Part shown: piece by piece, positions 14,654-24,303 of the stretch
Position numbering within the stretch: position 1 is the first letter of the stretch
Layout of the letters: each line of letters starts with the position of its first letter
Assembly: GCA_024305745.1 (NCBI GenBank)
Contig: JAHRBS010000007.1
Span: forward strand, 1,488,001-1,552,000
Direction of reading: 5' to 3'
Source: Polyporus tsugae
Taxonomy: Eukaryota > Basidiomycota > Agaricomycetes > Polyporales > Polyporaceae
Length of the DNA stretch: 64,000 nucleotides
Translations under genes and position numbers: made by a program
The notes under the pieces: model-generated
What the model was told of the DNA's origin: nothing
Seen by the model: only the letters and a program-made list of their open reading frames with translations
Databases searched by the model: none

Positions 14654-16553
14654 TCATGAATCTACACCTATGTAGAACACAACGACATCCCGACCCACAG
14701 TAGCAACAATCCTCGGGATGCCTCGGCACGCGACGAAGTCAAATGAACGGACATACAACGGCCGCGGTGCGATTTGAAATGCAGTCGGCTGGGCATGGGT
14801 GTAGTTGACGTTGTGGACGTGTATGATCGCGCCTTTTGCAGGGTTGCTGGTCGATATGGCAAAGTAATCTGGGTACGTCGGACACCACCTGCGTAGGCAC
14901 AAATGCATAAATTACAGTAAACAGCGGACGCGTCCGTCGGTTAGCGTTTACGTCAAAGAGACTGCGAGAGAACGATAGGGCTTGGGGTACATGTGCGATC
15001 AGATAGGAAAGGCCTGGTTGCCTCACTGCACCATAGCCATCCGTGCTGCAGCCATCCGCGGCGGCTCAAGACCATAGAGATGGCTAATAAGCCCTGCAAT
15101 GAGTATGCAGCGAATGGGTAAAAATTTACTGCATCATGGATGATGACGCGAGCAGACTGCAGTGTGACAGTGTCCCCCCCACCTCAAACAGGGGAGCGAA
15201 ATGAATACGAAAATGAAGGGTGGTGCGTACCTGAACTGATGACCACCCTCCGCAAAGCTAGTCCCCGTCATGTAAGGTTTGCCTCCGTACAGGTTGCCCA
15301 AATCCCATAGCGCGAACTTGGAACCGTACGCTGCACCCACGCTGTATCGGATCAAGAGAGGACGAGAACGCAAGCAGGATCAGTCAATGGGAAGGCCAAG
15401 AGAAGCTAGAAGGGCAGGAAGAACAGCGAGAAGACAGCGGCATGGCAGGCGGGGCGGCACTACCGCAGTGCACCTGCGGCCGGTATTTCGGCATTCCTCC
15501 GGATAGACACTCCCTCTGCCCTGGTCCGAAGGAAAGCCCGGTGCCCCGGCGAGGATACACGAATGAAACAGAAAAACTGAATTACTTACAACTCTGCCGA
15601 GGGGTCCCGACGCCAGGCGACAGATCCGGACCATGTAGTCGAGAGGCCGGACGCGGCGTCCGCAAGGGCACGAGGCTCTACAACTTCCACAACAGAATGT
15701 TTGCGCCAGGAGTTCTGCTCGTTCTCGTCCGGGTCGGACCGCCAGTCCGTAAGGAAGATGGAGCCGCGGCAGTCTGCGACGAGAAGCTCCTTGCTCGTTG
15801 ACGGGTGGGAATCGACGCTAGTAAGGGGGTGGGGGAAGTTGATGACATATGCTGTTGGCTGGGGGCGTTCTGGAAGAACTGCAGTGGGAGAAGGGGGCGA
15901 AACGATATTGAGGTTCGGGTTGAGGTCCCAGACTATGAGCACCTTGTCATCTGTGTGGGGCCGGGGGCGGTGAATGACGGGACACCGAGACGGAAAGAAA
16001 TGAGTGTTATCGGTATTTTGTTAAGATGAGATGAAGACTCACCGGATACGGTGGCGACGTAGCGCATGCTGTCCTCGCTGCGGCCGCCACAGAAGGTCAT
16101 ATCGTTTACCTTTCCATGGTGGCCACTGAGGCCGCCGCCAAAGGGGAAGATCTCCTCGTCGGATGAAGCGGATTTTGAAAGGAGGTATAGGCTGAAGTCG
16201 GCACCTGCGACGGCGAGCCTGTGCGGAGCTGAGGTCGTGCGCGCGAAAGACGAGATGGGTATGAACGTACTCTATGGACCAATCGTCGGCAGATGAAGGG
16301 GAGCTGACGCGAGATGACCACGCGATGGCGGTGACGCGAGAACCGATGTGGAAGTTGGCTATCGTCTTGCAGGAGGATTCTGACTGGCCGCGAGGTGGGC
16401 TGAATGGAGGAGTGGCGGGCACTGGAAGACACTCACCAGAAGGAGGACCTCGACAGAGTGGGCGCCGCCGACGGCAATCAAGTCTGCGGCATCGTCTTCG
16501 TAGCAGGTGCGTACTACGTAGACTTCTGTGCCGTGTGAGTGGCGAACGTCCAT
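14654..16553 (-). CDS. NUP37: WD40-repeat nucleoporin, Nup37-like
   Basis: A single beta-propeller-type protein of roughly 430 residues. The first in-frame ATG at 16553 reads MDVRHSHGTEVYVVR, then LIAVGGAHSVEVLLL. WD-like blades follow: FHIGSRVTAIAWSSR, LAVAGADFSLYLLSK, GGLSGHHGKVNDMTFCGG, MRYVATVSDDKVLIVWDLNP, LTSVDSHPSTSKELLVADCRGSIFLTDW, WSGSVAWRRD, and GAAYGSKFALWDLGNL. It ends CPTYPDYFAIST...FYIGVDS. Nup37 joins the Nup107-160 Y complex of the nuclear pore (known). The WD fold is clear; the Nup37 name rests on remembered similarity of the DLIAVGG start and the VATVSDDK...WD blade, so another WD40 protein cannot be excluded. It is head-to-head with the UMP-CMP kinase locus, and several introns separate the blades. 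Confidence 0.62.
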
Positions 16554-16787
16554 GGGGAGGCGAACGAGGAGACCGTCGTCGGAGTTGGTGTCGGTTCGGA
16601 GCTCGCTCGCGAGTGCACAGTGACTAGTGACTAGTGACCACTGACACTGACACTGTGTCACTGACAGAGTCCGAGTCGCTCGAGGTCACGCGGTGGCACG
16701 TGCCCGCGACTGTTTGCGCGTGTTATTTAGGATCGCACGACGCTTACTTAATGTCGGTGCATTTCCGTCGTGGTCCATATCGGGAGG
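16554..16787. promoter_or_regulatory. Divergent promoter between the Nup37-like gene and the small-ORF/URA6 locus
   Basis: This 234-bp stretch separates two divergent start codons. It holds a run of overlapping GTGACTAGTGAC and CACTGACACTGACACTG repeats near 16618-16665, and a GTCCGAGTCG motif at 16669-16678 that recurs in other promoters of this window. No clear TATA box is seen. Confidence 0.45.
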
Positions 16788-16961
16788 ATGGGGCCTCCAT
16801 CGTCAAAGCATCCCAATCCACTGCTGTTCCTCGCCGTCTCCGCCGTCTCCTTCGCCGCCTTCTACGCAACCTTGAAGCACAGATCAGTTCACCATCCAGC
16901 CTCCGCCCAGCCTCGCCAGCACGATCACCCCCTAGTCCCCCCTCGCCACAAGGATCCTTGA
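16788..16961 (+). CDS. Small single-pass membrane ORF upstream of UMP-CMP kinase
   Basis: A 57-codon open frame, MGPPSSKHPNPL.., with one predicted hydrophobic helix (PLLFLAVSAVSFAAFYATL, about residues 11-29) and a basic, proline-rich tail ending PLVPPRHKDP. It ends at TGA 16959-16961, only 27 bp before the ATG of the UMP-CMP kinase and in the same frame. I find no GT donor in it that would splice it onto the kinase. It could be a short independent gene on a shared two-ORF transcript, or a long upstream ORF that lowers kinase translation. The design (short N-terminus, one helix, basic C-terminus) resembles small mitochondrial or ER membrane proteins. No family is recognised. Confidence 0.45.
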   Translation: MGPPSSKHPNPLLFLAVSAVSFAAFYATLKHRSVHHPASAQPRQHDHPLVPPRHKDP

Positions 16962-16988
16962 ACTCATCCGTCCGCTTCATCCACTCCC

Positions 16989-18079
16989 ATGCCTGCCATC
17001 GTTGACAACATTGCTGACGCACTCCACCTGGGAAACCATCCGAACAAAGACTCCGGCGCCACTCAGTCCACGTCCACGACATCCCCAGCATTTGACCACA
17101 ACAAGGTCACTGTCTTCTTCGTCCTCGGAGGTCCTGGCGCCGGTGAGCACCTCTTCCCGACATATCCTGCCTACCCGAACATTATGTGAACCAATCTCGT
17201 AACCGACGTCAAGGCAAGGGCACCCAGTGCGCGAATCTCGTCCAGGACTTCGGCTTCTGCCACCTCTCCGGTGTGTTATTCGCGCCCATCCACATGCCCC
17301 GTGCCGAGTTCTCAATCTCCCTTGGCTTTTCGTCGCACCTCCTTCCTCCAACCGCAATGCAATTAATCTCCAGCTGGAGACCTTCTCCGCGCGGAGCAGC
17401 ACCGCGAGGGCTCCGAGTATGGCGAGATGATTCGCAAGTACATCCGCGAAGGCCAAATTGTCCCGATGGAGGTCACCGTGAAGCTTCTCGAGAATGCTAT
17501 GCGCGCCGCTCTATCAGAAGCCCGCCAGGGCGAGGGCTGGCAAGATGGCAAAGGACGCTTCCTCATCGATGGCTTCCCGCGCAAGATGGACCAGGCATTG
17601 AAGTTCGACGACGACGTGAGCGCGCGCTGTCTTTGCATACTTCGGCGTGCGTCCCTTGTGTTCTAACGCGCTTTGGTCAGGTCTGCCGGTCGTCTATGGT
17701 TCTTTTCTTCACAACGACCGAAGAAGAAATGTTGAAGCGTCTCCTCGAGCGCAGCAAGACCAGCGGGCGCGAGGATGACAACGAGGAGAGCATTCGGAAA
17801 CGTTTTCGTATGTCTGTGGGCACTTTGAATGATGGCTTGGTCATTGATTTGCCCTTCAGGCGTATATAAGGAACAGACCATGCCCGTCATCGAGCACTAC
17901 TCCAAAGAGGCCCAGGTTGCGACTGTATGTCCGATCCGCACTTTCGCTGTGGTTTGCCACTGATCGTCTACTATGGCTAGATTGACGCGACCGCTGCCAT
18001 CGACGAGGTTCACGAAAAAGCCAAGTCGGTCGTTGCACGGGTATTCTCCGGGGAGGTCGGCCGTAACATTACTGCATGA
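16989..18079 (+). CDS. URA6: UMP-CMP kinase (uridylate kinase)
   Basis: Adenylate-kinase-fold enzyme that phosphorylates UMP and CMP with ATP in pyrimidine nucleotide synthesis. Exons join to give the P-loop [16 protein letters not shown] (about residues 40-55, split by an intron inside GAG/KGT) and the NMP-binding region [32 protein letters not shown] follows, then [15 protein letters not shown], and the LID with [23 protein letters not shown] and [12 protein letters not shown]. The URA6-specific GQIVP and DGFPRKMDQ motifs distinguish it from adenylate kinases. It starts [15 protein letters not shown], with a short N-terminal extension that is not a strong presequence. At least five short introns are present. 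A 57-codon ORF ends 27 bp upstream of its ATG. The identification is very secure. Confidence 0.94.
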
Positions 18080-18426
18080 AGTACATGAGGACAATTTAGG
18101 CAGCTTGTGGACTATGGCTGTGGATATCAACTGAGGGTGCAGCTGTGCGCGAATCTGGCGCGTGTATGTGAAGAATTGTTACGACAGCCACGAGGAGCAA
18201 AAGTGGTACAGTGGTCATATGTGTTGGCTTCTACCGTATACTGATGTTACAGCTAATGGCGTGGTATGTCGGCGTTACTTTAAACATATAAGGAGAATCC
18301 GGTGGTATCGCTCATGGGCGTGGCTGCAGTACAGGTTACCTTTCCGCCGTTGGGTATCAAGAGAATCTCTCCATCCGCACAAACGAAATGGGCTCTTGCG
18401 TCGGTGACATCCTAGTCGTATGTTCG
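18080..18426. other. Convergent 3' intergenic region
   Basis: Shared downstream region of URA6 and the lipid kinase gene. Nothing coding or repetitive is recognised. Confidence 0.5.
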
Positions 18427-19551
18427 TTAGCAGTCGGTAGGAGGGACGGATTGAGAGTTTCCCACCGGTTCCCATTCCCAAGCTCCGCATCGCAAGTACT
18501 CCACGACGGTCGGACCGTCGCCATCTGCGATAACCTTGCCGTTCTGGTCGTATCTGAGTGCAATATGGGCGCCATCTCGGTACGCAGCACCCAAGACTGC
18601 AGCAGCCTTCTCGGCGAATGCTATACGGGTCGACTCTGAGTCCATCTGGAAGGTTGGGTCCCTCATCGGGCGGACGATGACGACATGGAGAGCAGCTGAG
18701 CCGTCCTTGGGAGTGAGGACATCCCGTCCTTGAGGAGAGATCCTGAATTGAGGTTCGAGCCGATCGACGTTGACGGTGGAGAGGAAATAAGCGAATGGAC
18801 CGTTGAGGTCAACAATTGGGTCATCGTCTGTAGTTTGTTGGTGTGTAACCCAAGTGTTGGTTTGGGGGTCGTACACTTGGACAACGCCAGTGCTCTGAGA
18901 GGGGTAAAGCTTGACGGAGGCACTGTACCAGCGGGTGATGTTCTGGGCGGCGGCGGTCTTGAAGCGATCTATGGTGGGATCGGAGGCGCGAAGGGCTTCC
19001 GAGTCGTGCAAGATGGAGGCGTGAAGGGCGGTGGAAGTGACGACTGCGGAGATGGATATTTGCTTAGGGACGGGTGGGAGACCGGGAGAGGTGACTGGAG
19101 GGCCAGAAATAACGGAAACGGCAAGGCTGAGGGGAAGAGAGGCATGGTTGGCGGAAAGAAAGGCGTGAAGAGACTTGAGCCTGTGGTGGACGGGATCGTC
19201 ATCGGGGGAAGGAGGGAAGAGAGAGGAGTAAAGAGCATTGGCGGTGCCGCAGGGAACGAGAGCGATACGAATGCGGGGAAGAGGGATGGTGGTTGGTTGA
19301 GAGTTTAAGAAGTTGATCAACTCGTGGAGGGTTCCATCGCCGGAGCCAAGGATGACAGAGAGGTGGTCGGGGATAGGAGTAGAGTGGAGGAAGTCGAAGA
19401 GGATAGGGCCGGCATGGCCTGGATGTTGAGTGTGGACGACGTTGTCGGGGACGACGTTGTGGTGAGCAAGGAGAGGGAGGACATGATCGTCGAAGAGGGT
19501 GCGGGCGGAGCGGTCACCGGAGACGGGATTGAATATGACGAGAACAGGCAT
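18427..19551 (-). CDS. Diacylglycerol/sphingoid-base kinase-type lipid kinase
   Basis: An intronless gene of about 374 codons with a DAGK-catalytic (YegS/LCB) fold. It starts at ATG 19551 (MPVLVIFNPVSGDRSA). The nucleotide-binding motif reads ILGSGDGTLHELINFL, combining the SGDG of sphingosine kinases with the xxxE of the GGDGT family. A second family motif, RIALVPCGTANALYSSL, corresponds to the usual PxGTxNxxA. The C-terminal half carries the beta-sandwich of this superfamily and ends in a VIADGDGPTVVEYLRCGAWEW block. Such enzymes phosphorylate diacylglycerol, ceramide or long-chain bases; the substrate cannot be told from sequence. It lacks N-terminal C1 or membrane segments, so it is likely soluble or peripherally bound. 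Being intronless is unusual among its many-intron neighbours. It is head-to-head with NIT2. Confidence 0.8.
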   Translation of the reverse strand: MPVLVIFNPVSGDRSARTLFDDHVLPLLAHHNVVPDNVVHTQHPGHAGPILFDFLHSTPIPDHLSVILGSGDGTLHELINFLNSQPTTIPLPRIRIALVPCGTANALYSSLFPPSPDDDPVHHRLKSLHAFLSANHASLPLSLAVSVISGPPVTSPGLPPVPKQISISAVVTSTALHASILHDSEALRASDPTIDRFKTAAAQNITRWYSASVKLYPSQSTGVVQVYDPQTNTWVTHQQTTDDDPIVDLNGPFAYFLSTVNVDRLEPQFRISPQGRDVLTPKDGSAALHVVIVRPMRDPTFQMDSESTRIAFAEKAAAVLGAAYRDGAHIALRYDQNGKVIADGDGPTVVEYLRCGAWEWEPVGNSQSVPPTDC

Positions 19552-19844
19552 CGTGGACCGCGTTGCGAAAGATGCGCATGGGCTCACTGCTCAGGCAGAG
19601 TTCAAGTTCTATGAAGCGGTGCATCCACGGCACAAATATTCGCACCGATCGCCCGGACCTCATAACTTACATCGAGATCATCCCCATCGAGGACTTTGGC
19701 GAGATCTACTGTATTACTTATGTACTTACTTACAGTACTGTGTTGGAACGGGCTAAGCTGCTGGGCTAAGCCATTCCTGGATCCCGCTCTCTCTCTTGAC
19801 TCTCTAAGCGCCTTGCACCATCGACTCTCGGTCCGAGTCGTCCG
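19552..19844. promoter_or_regulatory. Divergent promoter of the lipid kinase and NIT2
   Basis: The 293-bp gap contains a GTCCGAGTCG motif at 19831-19840, immediately before the first NIT2 ATG. The motif is shared with other promoters here. No strong TATA box is seen. Confidence 0.4.
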
Positions 19845-21463
19845 ATGCTCCGTCTCCTCCGTCTCCCCCGCACTCTTCCTCCCTCCTCCCCTCGTTCTTT
19901 CTTTCTTCCACGCCCAATGTCGTCTGCTCCCCAGTTCAGACCTTTCATCCTCTCCCTCATTCAGCTCGGTCGCCTCAGCAAGGATAAAGATGGTACGCCT
20001 TCCCCCACAAACCCTCAAATCCTCCACCAGCCTGCTCACCACCTTCCCTAGCAAACCTCACCCATGCCAGAGACATGATCGCTAGAGCTGTCTCCGGAGA
20101 CGGTGGCCTTCATCCAAAGCCAGATCTCGTCGTCCTCCCTGTAAGCTTCCTCCCCACCGGTCATCACCCTTCGCCGACTCCACCCTCATGCCAATCCATT
20201 CAACCCCCATCTAGGAATGCTTCAACTCTCTCTATGGTCATCTTCACTTCCCTCTATACGCCGAGACTATCGGTTATACTCCTGGAAAGCCCTATGACAT
20301 CCCCTCATCCCACAGCCAGTCCGTTAAGATGCTCTCCGCCGCCGCAAAGGAACACAACATTTGGCTCCTCGGAGGTACGTCTCCACCTCCCACACCACCT
20401 CACACTCGCACCATGTTCGCTTAATCCATCTCTTACTCAGGCTCTATCCCCGAGCGCGAGGAACTAACTGGAAAACTCTACAATACTGCCACTGTATACT
20501 CCCCACAGGGTAAGACGACCCCAGTCGTCGTTGTAGCCACTCTCGCGCACCATTCTTGCAGGGGAGCTCGTCGCGATCCATAGGAAGATCCACTTGTTTG
20601 ACATCGACATTCCCGGAAAGATCAAGTTTAAGGCCAGTCACATTGCCTTGACTCGCGGCAGTGTTGTGTTCCTGAATATACGTCCAGGAAAGCGAGAGCC
20701 TTAGTGCAGGCGATTCTCTCAACTACTTTGACACAGGTGATCTACCTGCTCTTTTCGCCGGCCCATCACTTATGGGGTAACAGAATTCGCGCGCATTGGA
20801 TTGGGCATCTGCTACGATGTCCGCTTCCCTGAGCTCGCTATGACTGCGGCTCGGAAAGGTTCTTCTACTTCCATTTCTACTTCAACTTAGTTCGAGCTTG
20901 CTGACACGCACGACCTCAGGCTGCCAGGTGCTCATTTACCCCAGCGCGTTCAACACGACCACGGGACCCTTACACTGGGAATTGCTCCAACGAGCGCGGT
21001 GCGTAAAGTGGCCCAGCGGCCCAGCAGCAGAAGTCATTGACCCAACCCAATGGCAGTGCGGTCGACAACCAGGTATTCTTCTCCATGTGCAGTCCCGCGC
21101 GGGATCTGGAGCAGAGCTATCATGCGGTGAGAACCTTGTCTGCTCGTCGGCGATAGGTCGCTTGAACTTCTCATTAGTGGGGTCACTCGATGGTTGTTGA
21201 TCCAATGTAAGGACGTTGAAAAAGGTGGATGACGATCAGAGCTGACGATGTGACCTTTGCAGGGGCAAGGTGCTTGCAGAGGGGAAGGATGAAGAGACCA
21301 TTGTGTTTGCGCAGATCGGTAAGCTCAAGAACATGTATTTTGTACGGCGCTGACAAAGGCGATGATGACAGATCCCAAAGTGTTTGAAGAGGCACGGGCA
21401 GGGATTTCAGTCACGACACAGAGGCGGTTCGACGTGTATCCAGACGTGAGCAAGGGCTTGTAG
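19845..21463 (+). CDS. NIT2: Nitrilase-superfamily omega-amidase (NIT2-like)
   Basis: Carbon-nitrogen hydrolase that cleaves alpha-ketoglutaramate and similar omega-amides (known for NIT2). The catalytic Glu-Lys-Cys triad sits in recognisable motifs: FILSLIQLG start; [13 protein letters not shown] region; [24 protein letters not shown] with the catalytic lysine; and [15 protein letters not shown] with the nucleophile cysteine. Further matches are [27 protein letters not shown], and [15 protein letters not shown]. The C-terminus is [13 protein letters not shown]. About eight introns interrupt the gene. Two in-frame ATGs exist: the first at 19845 adds [20 protein letters not shown], arginine- and serine-rich without acids, like a mitochondrial presequence; the second at 19917 gives [10 protein letters not shown], the expected cytosolic start. 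The longer start was taken because it is first and open. Identification is secure. Confidence 0.92.
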
Positions 21464-21803
21464 GAGCTGCGGGGACGTTGTGTGTGTACAACATCAGAAT
21501 CGAATGGCAATGTAGACTAGACTGCACGCTGGTTACTACATTATACATACTTACTGCATGCAGACCGGCCATGTCATTGTCACTGTCAGTCCAGTGTCAG
21601 CCAAGGTCCGCGACGGATCGGAGGAGGTAGCGCCCATGAGGGGGCTTCCGAATCGAGCGGTGATTTGAAAAGTGCGAAGATTCGAGGAGATTCCACTGCC
21701 TTCGACAGCTGCGACCAGCCTTTTATCGCCCTCCGCCATTCTGCCCTCTCCGTCTTTCACCTCCCACCGCATCTACATCCCCTCTTTTCAACCTTGAAAC
21801 CCC

Positions 21804-23316
21804 ATGGTCAAGGAAACGTGAGCCACTTCGATTTGCCAACCCACATTCTCCTCTCACCCCTCCCATTCGGCCACAGCAAGTTCTACGATCTCCTCGAGGT
21901 CTCACCCGATGCCTCCGACTCAGACCTCAAAAAGGCGTATCGTAAAAAGTGAGTGCCCAATGCCACCCGACTATCCACGCTAGGCTATTCGACTGATCCA
22001 TGACGTTGCAGGGCGCTACGGCTACATCCAGACAAGGGCGGTGACCCAGAACTCTTCAAGGAAGTGACCCACGCGTACGTCATCCCATTGTCTTGCTATC
22101 GCAAACCCGTCTCTAACAGGAACGGCCCTCACTTTTACAGCTATGAAGTCTTGTCCGACTCCCAGAAACGAAGCATATACGATGCGCGTGGAGAGTCCGG
22201 CCTCAACGACTCTGGAGGCATGGGCGGCATGGACCCACAAGTGCGTGTTCAATTTCTTCATCCCCTCCCTCCCCCAATATTCATCCTGATGCGCAACGCA
22301 CATTCAGGACCTCTTCAGTTCCTTGTTTGGCGGCGGATTCTTCCCCGGTGGAGGTCCTTCGCGGCCTTCCGGCCCCCGTAAGACAAAAGACCTCGTCCAC
22401 CGTGTGAACGTCACCCTCGAGGACCTCTACAAGGGCAAGACCACCAAGCTTGCGCTTACCCGGAACGTCGTTTGTATCAAGTGCAACGGCAAGGGCGGCA
22501 AGGAAGGCGCCGTTCGTCCGTGCGGGCCTTGTAATGGCCGTGGTATCCGGGTCACGCTCCGTCAGATGGGCCCGATGATCCAACAGCTCCAGCAGCCTTG
22601 CGACGAGTGCAACGGCACTGGCGAGATCATCAACCACAAGGACAGGTGCAAGACGTGCAACGGTCGCAAAGTCGTTTCCGAGAAGAAGATGCTCGAGGTC
22701 CACATCGACAAGGGCATGCGCGGTGGCCAGACGATCACGTTCCGCGGGGAGAGCGACCAAGCACCGGGGGTCACCCCAGGAGACGTTATCATCGTCATCG
22801 AGGAGAAGCCTCACGAGAAGTTCAGGCGACAGGAGAACGACTTGTTCTACGACCAAGAGGTCGATTTGTTGACAGCGTTGGCGGGCGGTCAATTCGCTAT
22901 TAAGCATCTAGACGACCGCGCACTCATCGTCAACATCGCCCCTGGTGAGGTCTTGAAGCATGGTACGTGCATTCCTTCGAACTTGTACCTACGCATCCGC
23001 TCATGCCTGTGCTCCTGCCACAGATGACTTGAAGGTTATCCGGAACCAGGGTATGCCCTCACAACGACACCACGAGCCCGGCGACCTCTTCGTCAAGCTA
23101 TCCGTCAAATTCCCCGACCACCTCAGCCCCGACGTCATCCCCCATCTGGAGCAGGCGCTGCCTCCTCGCCAGCCTGTCGAGAAGTTCCCGTCAAGCGTTC
23201 ACCTCGAGGAAGTCGAGCTGGACGAGGTCGATCAGCGACAGCGGGATCGAGCGACTGGCGAGGATGCGATGGATGAAGACGACGAGCATCCGCGTGTCCA
23301 GTGCGCGAATCAGTAG
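21804..23316 (+). CDS. YDJ1: Type I DnaJ/Hsp40 co-chaperone, Ydj1-like
   Basis: The first coding exon is only 14 nt and splices to give MVKETKFYDLLEVSPDA, almost the Ydj1 start. The J domain carries the HPD triad in LRLHPDKGGDPE and continues to YEVLSDSQKRSIYDARGE. A short Gly/Phe linker (LFGGGFFPGGG) precedes the zinc-binding domain with four CxxCxG repeats: CIKCNGKG, CGPCNGRG, CDECNGTG and CKTCNGRK. The C-terminal substrate-binding domains follow (VIVIEEKPHEKFRRQENDL; FVKLSVKFPDHL). The protein ends QCANQ, a C-terminal box like the farnesylated CASQ of yeast Ydj1. Four-cysteine-pair type I architecture plus a prenylation box point to a cytosolic/ER-facing Hsp70 partner that stimulates Hsp70 ATPase. 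At least five introns occur in the first half. Identification is very secure. Confidence 0.95.
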
Positions 23317-24303
23317 TTATCGGAGATGCGTAGAGCACGGGATCACGGACGATATTTCTTGCTCATCATGCTCTGCAACAGCATTGTTTCATCGTTAGAG
23401 GGGGGGGCGGAGAGTTGTTGTGTATCGATCACTACATTGTCTACCGCATTTGCTTCACCTCATTCATAGTTTACGCCGCCTAGTAGCACGAACCGCTAGA
23501 CATGTGACAATACATTGTTCTCATTAGTATGATTTGTGTCATGTAATCTCACAGAGACGGGGGAACCAGGTATGTACTGCCGCTAGAACTCTTGCTCAAT
23601 GCTTCTGTGCCGACTGGTTGGGCTCCCCCAGTCAAGGTGACTCTGCTCTGGGCTCGAAGTTATCTTTCGTGTCATCGTGATCGCGAACATGGCCATGACA
23701 TATACTGAGAGAGGTGTCCGAGAACGATGACCCTAACGCACGGGCCGCGTCTGACTTCCGAGTCCTACCATCGAAGTATTGCTGTGTGTTACGACAAACG
23801 TTGTATGCGCTTAGAACATGCTTGCTGTCGAGTGCCTTCAAGGCTGGGGCGACGGTCGCTTCCTGACGTAGCTGCTGGTGGTACACCTAGCAGGAGAACT
23901 CATGGTGCAGTGCCCGCCGCGACCATCGAGATCAGGTGAGAGCTGCTGATAGTAGCTACTAGATAAGTACCGGTGCACCGTGACCGTGCCAAGGAGCAAT
24001 GCTGGAAGGAGCGGCTGGGAAGCGCATCACAATGAACGTCATTACCTACCTTTGGTGGCCAGGAGGTTCCCGGTACTGTTCGGACTTCCAGGTCAATGAA
24101 CAATCTAGTGGATTTATATATCGTGGCTCGTTAAAATCTATACGAATGAGTGTACACTACTGCACGCCGAGAGCGTGGGTCGTGATGTGTAACTTCATGC
24201 ACCCCGGTAATCGCCACAGTCGTGGGGCATTGACAATGCATGCTCCGAGTCCCATTGCAGCAAAAGCCCACCAAAGCCTTACAGCAACAAGGCGTAGCTG
24301 ACC
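23317..24303. other. Convergent intergenic region, about 1 kb
   Basis: Between the 3' ends of the DnaJ gene and the old yellow enzyme gene. A short G-run lies near 23400. Open frames are short and show no family resemblance. No RNA gene or repeat was recognised. Confidence 0.45.
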
